A stretch of DNA of 64,000 bases from Streptomyces sp. MNU76 (GCF_020982545.1 NZ_JAJKLK010000003.1:186001-250000), one strand, 5' to 3'. Shown: positions 1 through 9,362, counted from the stretch's first letter. Notes: a model not told the origin generated them from the sequence alone. Program-made: numbers and translations.

Positions 1-422
1 CCTTCCTTGCGTCCGGTCAGCTCGGACACCTCCCGGATCGGCATGTCAGCGTAGTAGTGCAGCAGGATCGGTACGCGCAGCCGTTCCGGCAGCGACTGCA
101 CGAGCAGCCGCACCGAGGGGTCGGGCTGTTCGGCGTCGTCGTACCGCGGGTGCACCGCGGCCTCGGCGGTGGCCCGGTGCATCGCCTTGCGTTCGCGTTC
201 GAGCTTGCGCCAGTGGTCCCGTACGAGGTTGGCCGCGGTGACGTAGAGGAAGCCGTGCGGCTCCGCCACGGACGTCCAGCGGGCCCAGAGCCGGGTGAAC
301 GCCTCCGAGGCGATCTCGTGGGCCGTCTCGTCGTCGTCGACCAGCCGACGGCACCAGCCGGCGAGGCGCGGGTAGAGGGCGGCGAACAACTCGGACGCGG
401 CCTTCTCGCGGGACCGTTTCAA
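1..422 (-). CDS. ECF-type RNA polymerase sigma factor (partial, C-terminus cut by window edge)
   Basis: Read on the minus strand, this frame gives a sigma-70 region 2-like helix set beginning LKRSREKAASELFAALYPRL, followed by DDDETAHEIASEAFTRLWARW and a region 4-like segment (QSLPERLRVPILLHYYADMP, then IREVSELTG). This is the layout of extracytoplasmic-function sigma factors. The C-terminal end of region 4 lies outside the window. The start is uncertain. The frame has a TTG at 420-422 but no ATG or GTG upstream, while a nearby ATG at 432 is in another frame, so a one-base error near the start is possible. The gene lies 70 bp downstream of the sortase gene in the same direction and probably belongs to the sortase/substrate operon, whose control it may exert. 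No anti-sigma factor is visible in the window. Family assignment is firm; regulon is inference. Confidence 0.8.
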   Translation of the reverse strand, partial: MKRSREKAASELFAALYPRLAGWCRRLVDDDETAHEIASEAFTRLWARWTSVAEPHGFLYVTAANLVRDHWRKLERERKAMHRATAEAAVHPRYDDAEQPDPSVRLLVQSLPERLRVPILLHYYADMPIREVSELTGRKE

Positions 423-492
423 CGCTCTCCATGGTCGTGATGGTGCGACAAGAGGAAGGGAGGAAGGAGGGGGGGGGCGGGCGGGGTGCTGG

Positions 493-1128
493 TCACCGGG
501 CCGTGGGGCTCAGCGTCGCGAAGACGATCACGTTGTCCCGGTACTCCTCGCCCGTGCGCGGGCCGCCGCAGGTGATGAGGCGCAGCGCGGGGCGGTTCAC
601 GTTGCCGTAGACGTCGTTCGCGGGGAAGTCGGCCTTGGCGACCGTGCGTACGGAGTCGACGGTGAACTCCGCTGTCGTGCCGTTCTCCAGGCGCGCCTCG
701 ATCCGCTCGCCCCGCCGCAGCCGGGCGAGCCGGCGGAAGACGCCGTCGCCGTAGGGGCCGACCGTGACATGGCCCAGGATCACCGACGGGCCGGTCTGGC
801 CCGGCGTCGGCGAGTGCCGGTACCAGCCCGCCCTGTCGTGCTCCGTGACCGGCGGCACCTCCACCGTGCCGTCCGGGGCCAGCCCCAGGCGGATGACCGG
901 GGTGTCGACCTCGATGGCCGGGATCAGCAGCCGCACCGGGACCGAACGGGCCAGGGGGCGTGCCGCGCCGGGTGTCGGCGACGGGGACGGGGGCGGCGAG
1001 GACCGATGCGAGGTCGCGCCGCCCTCGGAAGGCTTGGTCGAGGCGTGGTCGGCGCGGCCACCCCCGCAGCTCACCGACAGCGCGGCGGCCGCCGCCACGG
1101 CGAAGGCGCGCCTGGAGAGCGGAGTCAC
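493..1128 (-). CDS. Class F-type sortase
   Basis: About 211 residues starting at the GTG (VTPLSRRAF). An N-terminal hydrophobic signal/anchor with a Cys at its end (ALSVSCGGG) is followed by a Ser/Pro-rich linker, then the sortase beta-barrel from about residue 55 (VRLLIPAIEVDTPVIRLGL). The putative catalytic His lies in VILGHVT, the Cys in LRLITCGG and an Arg in YRDNVIVFA. Sortases are membrane-anchored transpeptidases that cut a C-terminal sorting motif and attach proteins to the cell wall; class F enzymes are common in actinomycetes and often uncharacterised. The GTG overlaps the TGA of the upstream substrate-like gene (GTGA), which suggests translational coupling. The downstream neighbour is the ECF sigma gene. 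The Cys at the end of the signal could also make it a lipoprotein. Confidence 0.88.
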   Translation of the reverse strand: MTPLSRRAFAVAAAAALSVSCGGGRADHASTKPSEGGATSHRSSPPPSPSPTPGAARPLARSVPVRLLIPAIEVDTPVIRLGLAPDGTVEVPPVTEHDRAGWYRHSPTPGQTGPSVILGHVTVGPYGDGVFRRLARLRRGERIEARLENGTTAEFTVDSVRTVAKADFPANDVYGNVNRPALRLITCGGPRTGEEYRDNVIVFATLSPTAR

Positions 1129-1504
1129 GCCTCGTTCGCCCGCTTGCGGCGTACGAGGACTACGGCCGCGCCGCCACCGAGGAGCAGCGCGGTGGCACCG
1201 GTGCCCGCCAGCACGGCCGTGCCGCTGGTCCCCTGCGACTCCGGTGCCGTACCGGTGTCGGGGGCTCCGCCGGGGACGACGGAGACCTGGCTCGGCACCG
1301 GGCTCGCGACACTGTCGTCCGTGGCCTCGGTGGGCGCGCTGTCCGACGGGTGATCCGTGGCGGGGGCGGACGGGGCCGGGTCGCCGTCTTGGCGGCCTCC
1401 TTCGGTACGGCGGTCGGGCTCGTGCCGTCGGCGAAGGCGGGGAGCGCGATCGCCAGCACGGAGGTGACGGCAAGTGCCGTGGCACTGAGGACGGTTCGGC
1501 GCAT
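1125..1504 (-). pseudogene. LAXTG-type sortase substrate, frameshifted
   Basis: From ATG 1504 the product begins MRRTVLSATALAVTSVLAIA with a signal peptide ending at AFA. After KEAAK (about 1390) the good reading frame moves by one base. The shifted frame runs DGDPAPSAPATDHPSDSAPT and ends in a cell-wall sorting region: LAGTG, a hydrophobic stretch (ALLLGGGAAVVLV), then RRKRANEA and TGA. LAGTG fits the LAXTG motif known for Streptomyces class E sortases. The stop overlaps the sortase GTG, so this is very probably the cognate surface protein. As read, the anchor is lost; one added G in the AAGAC stretch would restore a product of about 126 residues. This could be a real mutation or a base-calling error. 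The Pro/Asp/Ser-rich middle is typical of an extended wall-spanning stalk. Confidence 0.72.
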
Positions 1505-1605
1505 GGGTCGCTCTCTCTCGTCTGGTTCGGGTCTGTCGAACGGCTTCGTGGGCCGCCGCGCGGCCGGTTGCCCGGGGTGCGGCGGCGTCACGTACCGAGC
1601 GGAGA

Positions 1606-1632
1606 GACGAGACAGCCGCGGAGTGCGTTGTA
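1606..1632 (-). promoter_or_regulatory. Candidate ECF-sigma promoter
   Basis: On the minus strand TACAAC (1632-1627) is followed after 17 bases by CGTC (1609-1606). AAC and CGTC at this spacing resemble promoters of many ECF sigma factors. It lies about 100 bp upstream of the sortase-substrate ATG, and an ECF sigma gene closes the same gene set, so autoregulation is a reasonable inference. This is a motif match only. Confidence 0.3.
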
Positions 1633-1721
1633 AAGAGATGGCAAAGTCGTCTCTGGGGGCGGTGGGAGCGGCTGAAGTGGTGGGGGCGGTGGGGGCCCTC
1701 CGGGATCGCGGGGCGTACGCG

Positions 1722-2150
1722 TCACGCGAGGCACACCAGCTCCACGGCGACCACCACATCCACGACCGCGCACCATTCGGCGAAGGTGGGGCCACGACCC
1801 CCCCGCAGCCGACGCATCCTCAGATGGGTGAAGTCCCCTACGCCGTGGCAGAACCAGCCCGCCGCGATCAGATACCGGCCCAGGTCCGCGCCCACCACCA
1901 GCCCGGTCACGGCCGGCGCCCCGAACACGACCGCCCCGGCGGCCTGGAGCCCGAAGACGGCACGCCCGTGCGGAGTTCCTCCGGCCGAGACCCCGGCCAC
2001 GCTCCCGGCCGTGCTTCGGCCCGCGGCCCGGGATCGGATCGCGCTTCGGAGCGCGCCCCAGAGCAGTACCGCCAACGCTGTGCCCACCATGACGCCCGCC
2101 GGTGAGACAAGGTCGAGGCCTTGGAGGGCGACCGCGAACGACGCGCCCAC
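1722..2150 (-). CDS. Small membrane protein of unknown function
   Basis: A 142-residue frame from a GTG start, with four hydrophobic stretches: residues about 15-37 (SPAGVMVGTALAVLLWGAL), 65-85 (VFGLQAAGAVVFGAPAVTGL), 88-105 and 127-142 (VVDVVVAVELVCLA). I do not recognise the family. The frame stays open upstream of the GTG, so the true start may be a little earlier. It points toward the sortase operon, with a 217-bp gap before it. It is antisense to a weaker plus-strand frame at 2102-2371; the minus frame is preferred because of its length and clear membrane topology. It may be a multi-pass inner-membrane protein. Confidence 0.45.
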   Translation of the reverse strand: MGASFAVALQGLDLVSPAGVMVGTALAVLLWGALRSAIRSRAAGRSTAGSVAGVSAGGTPHGRAVFGLQAAGAVVFGAPAVTGLVVGADLGRYLIAAGWFCHGVGDFTHLRMRRLRGGRGPTFAEWCAVVDVVVAVELVCLA

Positions 2151-2222
2151 GGCGAGTACCGGCCAGGTCGCCCGGGGCCTGCCGATGCGCGGCCCACCTC
2201 GGCCCGGGGCCCCGCCGGACGT

Positions 2223-2371
2223 TGATCGTCGGCGCGGTGCTCCTCGCCGCGCTGCCCGGCGGTGCCGTCAGTCTGGCCGCGGGGGACGGCCGGTTCGCGC
2301 ACGCCGCGCTCTTCCCGGCCGGTCTCGTCGCCTTCACCGTGTGGATGGTGCTGGGCCCGCTGTGGGCGTGA
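2223..2371 (+). other. Short hydrophobic ORF, possible gene remnant
   Basis: From a TTG at 2223 this frame encodes about 49 residues with two hydrophobic stretches (LIVGAVLLAALPGGAVSLA and HAALFPAGLVAFTVWMVLG) and ends in TGA, which overlaps the GTG of the response-regulator remnant. It looks like the C-terminal part of a two-pass membrane protein. In several actinomycete two-component loci a membrane partner precedes a DesR-type regulator, but too little remains here to name it. Confidence 0.3.
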
Positions 2372-2668
2372 CACATCGCCGGACCACGGCCGCCCAGCTG
2401 GCGGAGATCATCCGCGACGTCGCCGCCGGGCGCCGCTACGTCGACCCCGACATCGCCGCGTCCGCCCTCACCGAGGACGACTGCCCCCTCAGCGAGCGCG
2501 AACTGCCGGTGCTGCGCGCGGCCCGCGCCGGCGCCTCGGTCGCCGAGATCGCCGACGAGGTCCACCTGGCCCAGGGCACGGTCCGCACCTACCTCTCGGC
2601 CGCGATGTCCAAGCTGGGCGCCCCCACCCGGCACGCGGCGGCGCACCACGCAGCAGGGCTGGATCTGA
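2368..2668 (+). pseudogene. LuxR/NarL-family response regulator, C-terminal remnant
   Basis: The frame from GTG 2368 starts abruptly in the linker helix (AAQLAEIIRDVAAGRRYVDP) and contains a LuxR-type helix-turn-helix: CPLSERELPVLRAARAGASV, AEIADEVHLAQGTVRTYLSA, AMSKLGAPTRHA. The whole receiver domain with its phospho-Asp is missing. Near the end the natural finish (RTTQQGWI and TGA at 2666-2668) is in a different frame from the helix-turn-helix, so there is also a one-base shift around 2630-2645. The architecture matches DesR-like regulators, which end QQGW followed by a hydrophobic residue. With the receiver gone and no intact sensor kinase next to it, this is a decayed gene. The 3' end faces the nitrate reductase 3' end, 80 bp away. 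Confidence 0.72.
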
Positions 2669-2746
2669 GCGGAGCGCAGGCGCGTGTCACCCGGGCGGAG
2701 CGACCGGTCGGGCCCCGCTCGGCGAACAGGCCCGGCCGGCACCCGC

Positions 2747-5700
2747 TCAGTACACGTCCCGCACGTACCGCTTCTCCGTGGTCAGCTGCTTCACGTACGC
2801 GGCCGCCTCGTCCTCGGTCATCCCGCCGTGGGTGATCGCGATGTCCCGCAGGGCCCGGTCGACGTCCTTCGCCATCCGGGAGGCGTCGCCGCACACGTAG
2901 AAGCGGGCGCCGTCCTGGAGCCAGTGCCACACCTCGGGGCCGTGCTCGCGCATCCGGTCCTGGACGTAGACCTTGGCGCGCTGGTCGCGCGAGAAGGCGG
3001 TGTCCAACCTGCTGAGCACGCCCGACTCCTGAAGCTCTGTCAGCTCTTCCTGGTAGTAGAAGTCCGTCGCCCGGTGCTGCTCCCCGAAGAACAGCCAGTT
3101 GGGCGCCCGGTGGCCGAGGGCCCGCCGTTCCTGGAGGAAGCCGATGAAGGGCGCGACACCGGTGCCGGGGCCGACCATGATCATCGGGGTCACCGGATCG
3201 GCGGGCGGCCGGAAGTGCGGGGAGCGCTGGACGTGGACCGGCACCTCCAGGTCCGCCTCGCCGTCCGCGAGGAAGGGGGAGCAGACACCCCCGCGCGGGC
3301 GCCCGTGCAGGTTCTCGTACCGCACGACCGACACCGTCAGCGAGATGTGGTGCGGATCGACGAGCGGGCTCGACGAGATCGAGTACAGACGGGGCTGCAG
3401 CTTCTTGAAGACACCGGCCCACTCCCGGGCGGAGGCGCGTACCGCGAACTCGGCGACCACGTCGACGGCCTGTCGTCCCCAGGACCACTGGGCCAGCCCG
3501 TCCTTGTTGTCCGGACGCATGAGCTTCTTCAACTCCCGGTTGTCCCGGGTCCGTTCGGAGACGAAGCGGAGCAGGTCCGAGGTGATCCGGGTGATGTCGA
3601 GATGCCGGTGCAGCGCCTCGGCGAACGGCACCTCGCCGACCCCGTCGACCGTCACGGGAGCCGAGCCGTCCAGACCGGTCACTGCCAGCCATTCGGCGAC
3701 CAGGCCGAGGGAGTTGACCGGCCGCACCCCAAGCGCGTCGCCCGCCTCGTACGACAGTCCCGTCCCGCTGGTGTCGAAGGTGAACCGGCGCACCTCCTTG
3801 CCCGCTCCGGGCAGGCTCAGCAGCCGGTTGCCGACCAGCCGGGCGGTGGCCGGCGCGGGCCTCGCGGAGCGGTGGACGGGCGTGGACGTGGGTGCGGTGA
3901 CCCGGGGAGGGGCGATGGTGACGGAGCCCTGGGGCGTCGTTCCCGCGGCCGTGGGTCCGCCCTCCGCGGGGCCCTCGCCCCCGTCCGTCCCCTTGCCGAG
4001 CGCGGTGATGACCTGGCCCAGCCAGGCGTCCGCCGACGGCTCGTAGTCCGGCTCGCAGTCCGTGCGCGGGGCCAGCCGCACCCCGCCCAACTCGTCGAGC
4101 CGGGCGTCCAGTCGGCGACCGTGCCCGCAGAAGTCGTCGTACGAGGAGTCCCCGAAGGCCAGCACGGCGTAGCGCACGCCGTCCAGGCGGGGGGCCTCCT
4201 GCCGGGACAGCGCGTCCCAGAACCCGGAGCCGTTGTCGGGTGCGTCGCCGTCCCCGAAGGTGCTGGTGATCAGCAACAGGTCGGCGCCGAGCGGCAGTCG
4301 GTCCGGCGCGGCCTCGTCCATCCCGACGAGCGTCGCCCGGTGCCCCGCCGCCCCCAGATGCTCGGCGGCCGCCGTCGCGAACTCCTCGGCCGTCCCGGTC
4401 TGCGAGGCCCACAGCACGACGACCTCGCGTCCGGCCGGTTCGACGGCGGGCTCCGCGCTCGGCGCCGCCGACCGCGAGTACATCCCGGCGAGCACCCCGT
4501 TCACCCACACCGCGTGCTCCGGCGCGAACGGCGCGTCCGCCGGCAGCACGGGCACCCCCTGCACCCCGGACCCGAGCCCGGCGAGGAACCCGGTGAGGTA
4601 CTGCCGCTCCTGGGCGGAGAGGACGGGCGGTGGCGAGGGTTCCAGACCGAACGGGTTGGCATCGAGGGCGATGTGGGTCGGCGCGGTGATCGACGCGGCC
4701 ACGGGGAGCGGGGAGGCTGGTACGGGGGCTGTCGCCGGGGCCGTCGTCGTGGCCGTCGTCGGCGTGCCGGTGGGTTCGCTCCCGGCCGGCGCCGCGAACC
4801 TCGTCGGCGCGGCCACCTTCGCCAGGGACACCGCGCACACCTTCAACTCCGGCTGGAACGACAGCGGGTCCACCGCGTCGCTCGTCACCGCGTTGATGCT
4901 CAGATACTCCCCGAAGAGGTCGTTCCAGTGGAACGGCGCGAACACGCACCCCGGCATCACACGGTCGGAGACCACCGCCGGCAGGACGGCCCGCCCCCGC
5001 CGCGAGGCGACCTCCACCGAGTCCCCGTCCGCGACGCCCAGTTCACGCGCGTCCCGCGGATGCACCTCCACGAACGGTCCCGGGTTCAGCCTGTTGAGCT
5101 TGGCGACCCGGCCGGTCTTCGTCAGCGTGTGCCACTGGTGCTGCAGCCGCCCGGTGTTGAGCACGAACGGATAGTCGTCGTCCGGCATCTCGGCGGGCGG
5201 CAGGTGCGGACGTGCGTGGAACACGGCCCGGCCACTGACCGTGGGGAAGAGCAACCCCCGACCGGTCGCGCCCTCACCGCCCGCAGCGCGGTCATCGTTC
5301 GCGTCCCCGTCACCGTTCGCGGCCCCGGTTCCCACCACGTAGCGGATCGGGTTGCGCGCCGGCCCGTCCTCCGTAGCCGCGGGCCACTGCACGGACCCCG
5401 ACCGCAGCCGGTCGTACGTCACACCGCGCAGGTCCCAGCCGGTCTTCGGGTTCCACGCCCGCTTGATCTCCTCGAAGACCTGCTCGGCGCTGTCGTACGA
5501 GAACCCCTTCTCGAAGCCCATCTCCCGGGCGACGGCCGCGATGATCCGCCAGTCGGCCATCGCCTCGCCCGGCGGGTCGGCGGCGGGGGCGGCGAGCGTG
5601 AGGTTGCGCTCGCTGTTGATGAGGACGCCCTCGGACTCGGTCCACAGCGCGCCGGGCAGGACGACATCGGCGTAGGCGTTGGTCTCGGTGTCAGCGAAGA

Positions 5701-7027
5701 CGTCCTGGGTGATGACGAACTCCGCGGCCTCCAGCCCCTCGATCACGGTCTTGCGGTTGGCCACGGAGGCGACCGGGTTGGTACAGATGATCCAGCAGGC
5801 CTTGATCTCCCCGTCGGCCATCTTCTGGAACAGCTCGACGGTGCCCTTGCCGACCCCGTCCTTGCGCAGGCTGTCCGGCGCCAGCTCCCACAGCTCCTCG
5901 ACGAACGCCCGCTCCTCGTCCACGAGCACCGACCGCTGCCCCGGCAGCCCCGGCCCCATGTAGCCCATCTCGCGCCCGCCCATGGCGTTGGGCTGGCCGG
6001 TGAGCGAGAACGGGCCGCTGCCCGGCCGGCAGATCGCACCGGTCGCCAGGTGCAGATTGACGAGCGCGTTGGTGTTCCAGGTGCCGTGGGTGGACTGGTT
6101 GAGCCCCATGGTCCAGCAGCTCGTCCACTCGGCGGCCTCGCCGATCAGCCGGGCGGCCTCGCGGATGTCGTCCGCCGGGATGCCGGTGATGTCGGCGACG
6201 GCGTCCGGCGCGTAGTCGGCGAGGAAGTCGGGCATCGCCTCCCAGCCCTCGGTGTGGGCGGCGATGAAGTCGGCGTCGGTGTGCCCGTTCGCGTGCAGCT
6301 GGTGCAGCAGGCCGTTGAGGAGGGCGAGGTCCGTGCCCGGACGTATCTGCAGGAACAGATCGGCCTTCTCGACGGTCGCCGTGCGGCGCGGATCGACGAC
6401 GATCAGTTTCGCGCCCGCCTTGACCCGGTCCATCATCCGCAGGAACAGGATCGGGTGGCAGTCCGCCATGTTCGAGCCGATGACGAGGAAGACGTCCGCC
6501 CGGTCCAGGTCCTCGTAGGAGCCGGGCGGGCCGTCGGCGCCCAGCGACAGCTTGTAGCCGGTGCCGGCGCTCGCCATGCACAGCCGGGAGTTGGACTCGA
6601 TCTGGTTGGTCCGGATGAAGCCCTTGGCCAGCTTGTTCGCCAGGTACTGGGCCTCCAGGCTCATCTGGCCGGAGACGTAGAAGGCGAACGCGTCGGGCCC
6701 GTGCTCGTCGATGATCGCGCGCAGCCGCCGGGCGGTCTCGGCGATCGCGTCGGAGGCGGGCGCGGGGGCCGGTTCGTCGCCCCGGTCGTCCCGCACGAGG
6801 GCGGTGGTGAGGCGGCCCGGCGCGGCGAGCATGTCGGCGGTGGTCGCGCCCTTGGTGCAGAGGCGGCCGAAGTTCGCCGGGTGGGACTTGTCGCCGGACG
6901 CCTTCAACACCGTGCGCCGGCCGTCGGGGCCCATCCCGACGTCCAGGAGCATGCCGCAGCCGACACCGCAGTACGAGCACACGGTCCGCACCTGTGTCGT
7001 GGTGCTCTGCGGGCCCTGCGCGGCCAC
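2747..7027 (-). CDS. Assimilatory nitrate reductase fused to sulfite-reductase-type flavoprotein
   Basis: 1426 residues from GTG 7027 (preceded by AGAGGGG). The N-terminal 4Fe-4S site is Cys17, Cys20, Cys24 and Cys57 ([18 protein letters not shown]). The molybdopterin oxidoreductase and dinucleotide-binding domains run to about residue 750. A flavodoxin-like FMN domain begins near 866 ([15 protein letters not shown]), an FAD-binding domain near 1080-1220 (RLYSISSSP), and the NADPH-binding end near 1280-1426 ([14 protein letters not shown], then C-terminal YVRDVY). The predicted reaction is cytosolic NADPH-dependent nitrate to nitrite with electrons passed within one chain, so no separate electron-transfer subunit is needed. 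It is longer than stand-alone NasA/NasC-type enzymes because of the CysJ-like tail. A Pro/Ala/Thr-rich linker (about 745-830) joins the halves. No nitrite reductase or nitrate transporter lies in the window. A possible GlnR site lies upstream. Confidence 0.92.
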   Translation of the reverse strand: MAAQGPQSTTTQVRTVCSYCGVGCGMLLDVGMGPDGRRTVLKASGDKSHPANFGRLCTKGATTADMLAAPGRLTTALVRDDRGDEPAPAPASDAIAETARRLRAIIDEHGPDAFAFYVSGQMSLEAQYLANKLAKGFIRTNQIESNSRLCMASAGTGYKLSLGADGPPGSYEDLDRADVFLVIGSNMADCHPILFLRMMDRVKAGAKLIVVDPRRTATVEKADLFLQIRPGTDLALLNGLLHQLHANGHTDADFIAAHTEGWEAMPDFLADYAPDAVADITGIPADDIREAARLIGEAAEWTSCWTMGLNQSTHGTWNTNALVNLHLATGAICRPGSGPFSLTGQPNAMGGREMGYMGPGLPGQRSVLVDEERAFVEELWELAPDSLRKDGVGKGTVELFQKMADGEIKACWIICTNPVASVANRKTVIEGLEAAEFVITQDVFADTETNAYADVVLPGALWTESEGVLINSERNLTLAAPAADPPGEAMADWRIIAAVAREMGFEKGFSYDSAEQVFEEIKRAWNPKTGWDLRGVTYDRLRSGSVQWPAATEDGPARNPIRYVVGTGAANGDGDANDDRAAGGEGATGRGLLFPTVSGRAVFHARPHLPPAEMPDDDYPFVLNTGRLQHQWHTLTKTGRVAKLNRLNPGPFVEVHPRDARELGVADGDSVEVASRRGRAVLPAVVSDRVMPGCVFAPFHWNDLFGEYLSINAVTSDAVDPLSFQPELKVCAVSLAKVAAPTRFAAPAGSEPTGTPTTATTTAPATAPVPASPLPVAASITAPTHIALDANPFGLEPSPPPVLSAQERQYLTGFLAGLGSGVQGVPVLPADAPFAPEHAVWVNGVLAGMYSRSAAPSAEPAVEPAGREVVVLWASQTGTAEEFATAAAEHLGAAGHRATLVGMDEAAPDRLPLGADLLLITSTFGDGDAPDNGSGFWDALSRQEAPRLDGVRYAVLAFGDSSYDDFCGHGRRLDARLDELGGVRLAPRTDCEPDYEPSADAWLGQVITALGKGTDGGEGPAEGGPTAAGTTPQGSVTIAPPRVTAPTSTPVHRSARPAPATARLVGNRLLSLPGAGKEVRRFTFDTSGTGLSYEAGDALGVRPVNSLGLVAEWLAVTGLDGSAPVTVDGVGEVPFAEALHRHLDITRITSDLLRFVSERTRDNRELKKLMRPDNKDGLAQWSWGRQAVDVVAEFAVRASAREWAGVFKKLQPRLYSISSSPLVDPHHISLTVSVVRYENLHGRPRGGVCSPFLADGEADLEVPVHVQRSPHFRPPADPVTPMIMVGPGTGVAPFIGFLQERRALGHRAPNWLFFGEQHRATDFYYQEELTELQESGVLSRLDTAFSRDQRAKVYVQDRMREHGPEVWHWLQDGARFYVCGDASRMAKDVDRALRDIAITHGGMTEDEAAAYVKQLTTEKRYVRDVY

Positions 7028-7498
7028 GGGCGGCCCCTCTCTGTCGGCGTCCGGGGTGTCCGGTCGTTCGTCCGTTCGTCCGTTTGCTCGTCCGGTCGGT
7101 CCACCGGGCGCTGTCGGTGTGGCGGCCGGCGCTGTCCGGCGCGACAGCCGTTCGTCGCCCGGCGTGACAGCCGTTCGCCGTCCGAGGCGATTGGCCGTTC
7201 CCTGTCCGGCCCGATGGCCGGTCGCCTTCTGGTACGGCCGCCGGTCGGCTGGCGCTCAGTCGCCGGATCGCCGCCCGGCAGGCTCGATCGTACGAATTGC
7301 CCGTTACGCCTGTGTCACATGATCCGATCATGAGGCGTTACGCCCGCCACACACGGCCGCGCGAGGGGCTGTGAGGGTGGGTTCCGGCTGTCGGCCGGGA
7401 CGGAGGAGTCGCGGTCCGTGTCGCTGTTGGGCCGAACGGGTGACCATGCGTAAGAATTGGCCGATGCAGTCATTCAGTGCGAGCCAGGGGGAAGGCCG
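7028..7498. other. Intergenic region between nitrate reductase and SepF-like gene
   Basis: This 470-bp divergent region holds the 5' leader of the nitrate reductase gene, with many short repeats of the kind cgtccg/ttcgtc (7050-7100) and ggccggtcg/gacagccgttcg (7130-7240), then the candidate GlnR site. No convincing gene was seen in any frame. It must contain both divergent promoters. Confidence 0.5.
7303..7341 (-). promoter_or_regulatory. Possible GlnR-type operator upstream of nitrate reductase
   Basis: GTTAC (7303-7307), six bases, GTCAC (7314-7318), and a further GTTAC at 7337-7341, with a GATCG element between on the opposite strand. GlnR sites in Streptomyces are built of gTnAC and GaAAc elements with 6-bp spacers. 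Nitrate assimilation genes are known GlnR targets in Streptomyces. The match is partial and lies about 280 bp from the start codon. Confidence 0.3.
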
Positions 7499-7894
7499 GT
7501 GAACAGGGTGAACAGCCACGATGTCACCGACGAACAGTGGGAGGGGCTCGCCCAGGTCGTGCCGCTGCGGGGCCGGGACGCCTGGCCGTCCGCAGTCGGC
7601 CATCGGACCATACCGGAAGCCGAGACGGAGGCCCGGCGCCGCTTCGTGGTGCTGCGCGTCAACGTCTTCGCGGACGCCCGTGAGGTGGCGGAGACGCTGA
7701 TGGCGGGCGTTCCGGTGCTGTTGGACCTGTCGGGTGCCGAGAGCGACACCGCCAAGCGTGTGCTGGATTTCAGCACGGGCGTCGTCTTCGGCCTGGCATC
7801 CGGGATGCACCGGGTCGACCGGAACGTGTTCCTTCTCACGCCACCGGGGACCGAGGTGCGGGGGCTGATGGAGGGCCGGGATCCCGGGGTGTGA
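7499..7894 (+). CDS. SepF-like cell division protein (DUF552 family)
   Basis: 131 residues from GTG 7499, with a gggggaagg ribosome site just upstream. The core (RRRFVVLRVNVFADAREVAE, then TLMAGVPVLLDLSGAESDTA and KRVLDFSTGVVFGLASGMHR) matches the SepF alpha/beta fold with its conserved internal Gly in the dimer interface. SepF tethers FtsZ to the membrane at the division septum. Streptomyces encode one canonical SepF beside ftsZ and additional SepF-like paralogues. This copy is away from any division-and-cell-wall cluster and lacks an obvious N-terminal amphipathic membrane helix, so it is more likely a paralogue than the main SepF. It is divergent from nitrate reductase. Confidence 0.82.
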   Translation: MNRVNSHDVTDEQWEGLAQVVPLRGRDAWPSAVGHRTIPEAETEARRRFVVLRVNVFADAREVAETLMAGVPVLLDLSGAESDTAKRVLDFSTGVVFGLASGMHRVDRNVFLLTPPGTEVRGLMEGRDPGV

Positions 7895-8186
7895 CGCACG
7901 CGGCGTTCGCGCGGCGCGGCGCGCCTGAACGTGCCGCGTCGGGCCTCGGTGTGGGCGGGGCGTGGTTCGCGGCGCCCTTTCATCGCGTGTGGTTCGCGGC
8001 GCGTGGTCATCGCGCGTGGTTCCTGGCGTCTGGTTCATGGTGCGTGGGGAGCAGGGCGCTTGCGGGGGTTCGGGGCGCTGCCCGTGCGGGCGGGGCGCCC
8101 TCGTTCCCGGTGGGCGCTCCCTCGATCGTAGGAAGATCCACTCGGCGGAACGGTTTGTCTGCGGCGTCGGCTCCTAGTGTCCGCAT
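7895..8186. other. Intergenic with imperfect short direct repeats
   Basis: Between 7961 and 8055 a unit like gcgtggttcgcggcgc recurs four to five times with changes (gtggttc, tgtggttc, cgtggttc, tctggttc). No coding frame is convincing. The final 70 bp carry the leader of the ATPase gene. Confidence 0.4.
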
Positions 8187-9362
8187 ATGACCGTGTCATC
8201 CCTTTCGCCGGTGGTGCCCGGCGTGGACGCCGGGGCGCGTCCGGAGCGGCCGAGCGTCACCGAACTGCGGCTCTCCGCCTTCGCCGGACACCGCAACGCC
8301 TTCCTTCCGCTCGGGCCGCTGACCCTCCTCGCGGGGCACAGCGGCAGCGGCAAGACCACCGCGCTCAGGGCGTACGAGGCGCTGGCCGGGCTGGGTGGTG
8401 GCGCCGGCCTCGACGAGGTCTTCCCCGACCCGCTGGGCTGCGTCCCCGAACGGGCCCGTCCCGACGCCCAGCGGCGCCGCGGCTTCCGGATCGGCTGCAC
8501 GGCCGACGGTCCCGAGGGGCCCGTGCACCTCGACGTCGCCGTCCAGGTCGAGCCCGAACTCCGCGTCGTGGGCGAGCGGTTGACGTGCGGTGGGCTCACC
8601 CTGCTGGAGACGGCGCTCGTCGACCCGAGCCGCCCCGTGGTCCAGGCCGCCTGGCACACGGCCGGCTCCTCACCGGTCACCCGCGGCCCCCTGCCCGACG
8701 ACCGCCTCGGTACGGCCCTGCTTCCGCTCCGCGTCGCCGGCAAGACGGACGGCCAGCGCCGGGTCCTCGCCGCCGCCGAGCAGATGGTGGTCGCCCTCCG
8801 CTCGGTCTACGCCTGTGATCCCCGCCCCGGCCGGATGCGCGCCGCCGTGCCGCTCGGCTCCGGTCGGCTGCTGCGGGGCTGCGACAACCTCGCCGACGTG
8901 CTGTGGCGTACGCGGACGGAGTGCGGCCGACGGCACGCGCTGCTCGTCGGGGCGGTGCGCGAGGGCTGTGCGGGGCCGGTCCTCGATCTGCTCGCCGAGC
9001 CGCTGCGGGACGGCGCGGTACGGGCGGTGCTGGACCGGGGGGACGGTGTGCGGACGGCCCTGGGCCTGCTCGGGGACGGCGAGTTGAGGTATCTCGCGCT
9101 GTCGCTGGTGCTGTTCACCGGGCCCGGTGTGCTGGAGGTGGACCAGGCCGCGGAGGTGCCGGCGGCTCTGCAGACGCTCACGGTCCTCGCCGACGGCTTC
9201 GACCGGGCCCTGGACCCCCGGCAGGTGGGGGAGTTGGTGCGGCTGGCGGCCCGGATGTGCGAACGCGGGCACATCCGGCTCGTCGGCGCGGTGAGCGACG
9301 CCTCCTGGGCCGCCGGGGTGGCCGGGGTGACGGTGGTAGACCTGAACCGTGAAAGATCCTGA
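8187..9362 (+). CDS. AAA-family ATPase, RecF/SMC-like
   Basis: 391 residues from ATG 8187. A conserved N-terminal beta-strand region (VTELRLSAFAGHRNAFLPLG) leads to a Walker A motif, AGHSGSGKTTALRAYEALAG (about residues 49-68), as in RecF/SMC-like and overcoming-lysogenization-defect-type ATPases. The C-terminal part contains GDGELRYLALSLVLFTG, which resembles an ABC-ATPase signature/Walker B region, although the usual acidic Walker B pair is not obvious. No coiled-coil arm is apparent, so it is compact. Related actinomycete proteins are annotated only as ATP-binding or AAA ATPase. It overlaps the next gene by 14 bp and so is co-transcribed with the MazG-like enzyme. Role is unknown; DNA-damage sensing or nucleotide metabolism is inference. 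Confidence 0.75.
   Translation: MTVSSLSPVVPGVDAGARPERPSVTELRLSAFAGHRNAFLPLGPLTLLAGHSGSGKTTALRAYEALAGLGGGAGLDEVFPDPLGCVPERARPDAQRRRGFRIGCTADGPEGPVHLDVAVQVEPELRVVGERLTCGGLTLLETALVDPSRPVVQAAWHTAGSSPVTRGPLPDDRLGTALLPLRVAGKTDGQRRVLAAAEQMVVALRSVYACDPRPGRMRAAVPLGSGRLLRGCDNLADVLWRTRTECGRRHALLVGAVREGCAGPVLDLLAEPLRDGAVRAVLDRGDGVRTALGLLGDGELRYLALSLVLFTGPGVLEVDQAAEVPAALQTLTVLADGFDRALDPRQVGELVRLAARMCERGHIRLVGAVSDASWAAGVAGVTVVDLNRERS

Noticed and set aside
2684..7333. 1549-codon open frame on the plus strand
   Set aside because: It is antisense to the nitrate reductase fusion, has no recognisable motif, and is the usual shadow frame of a high-GC gene with strong third-position bias.
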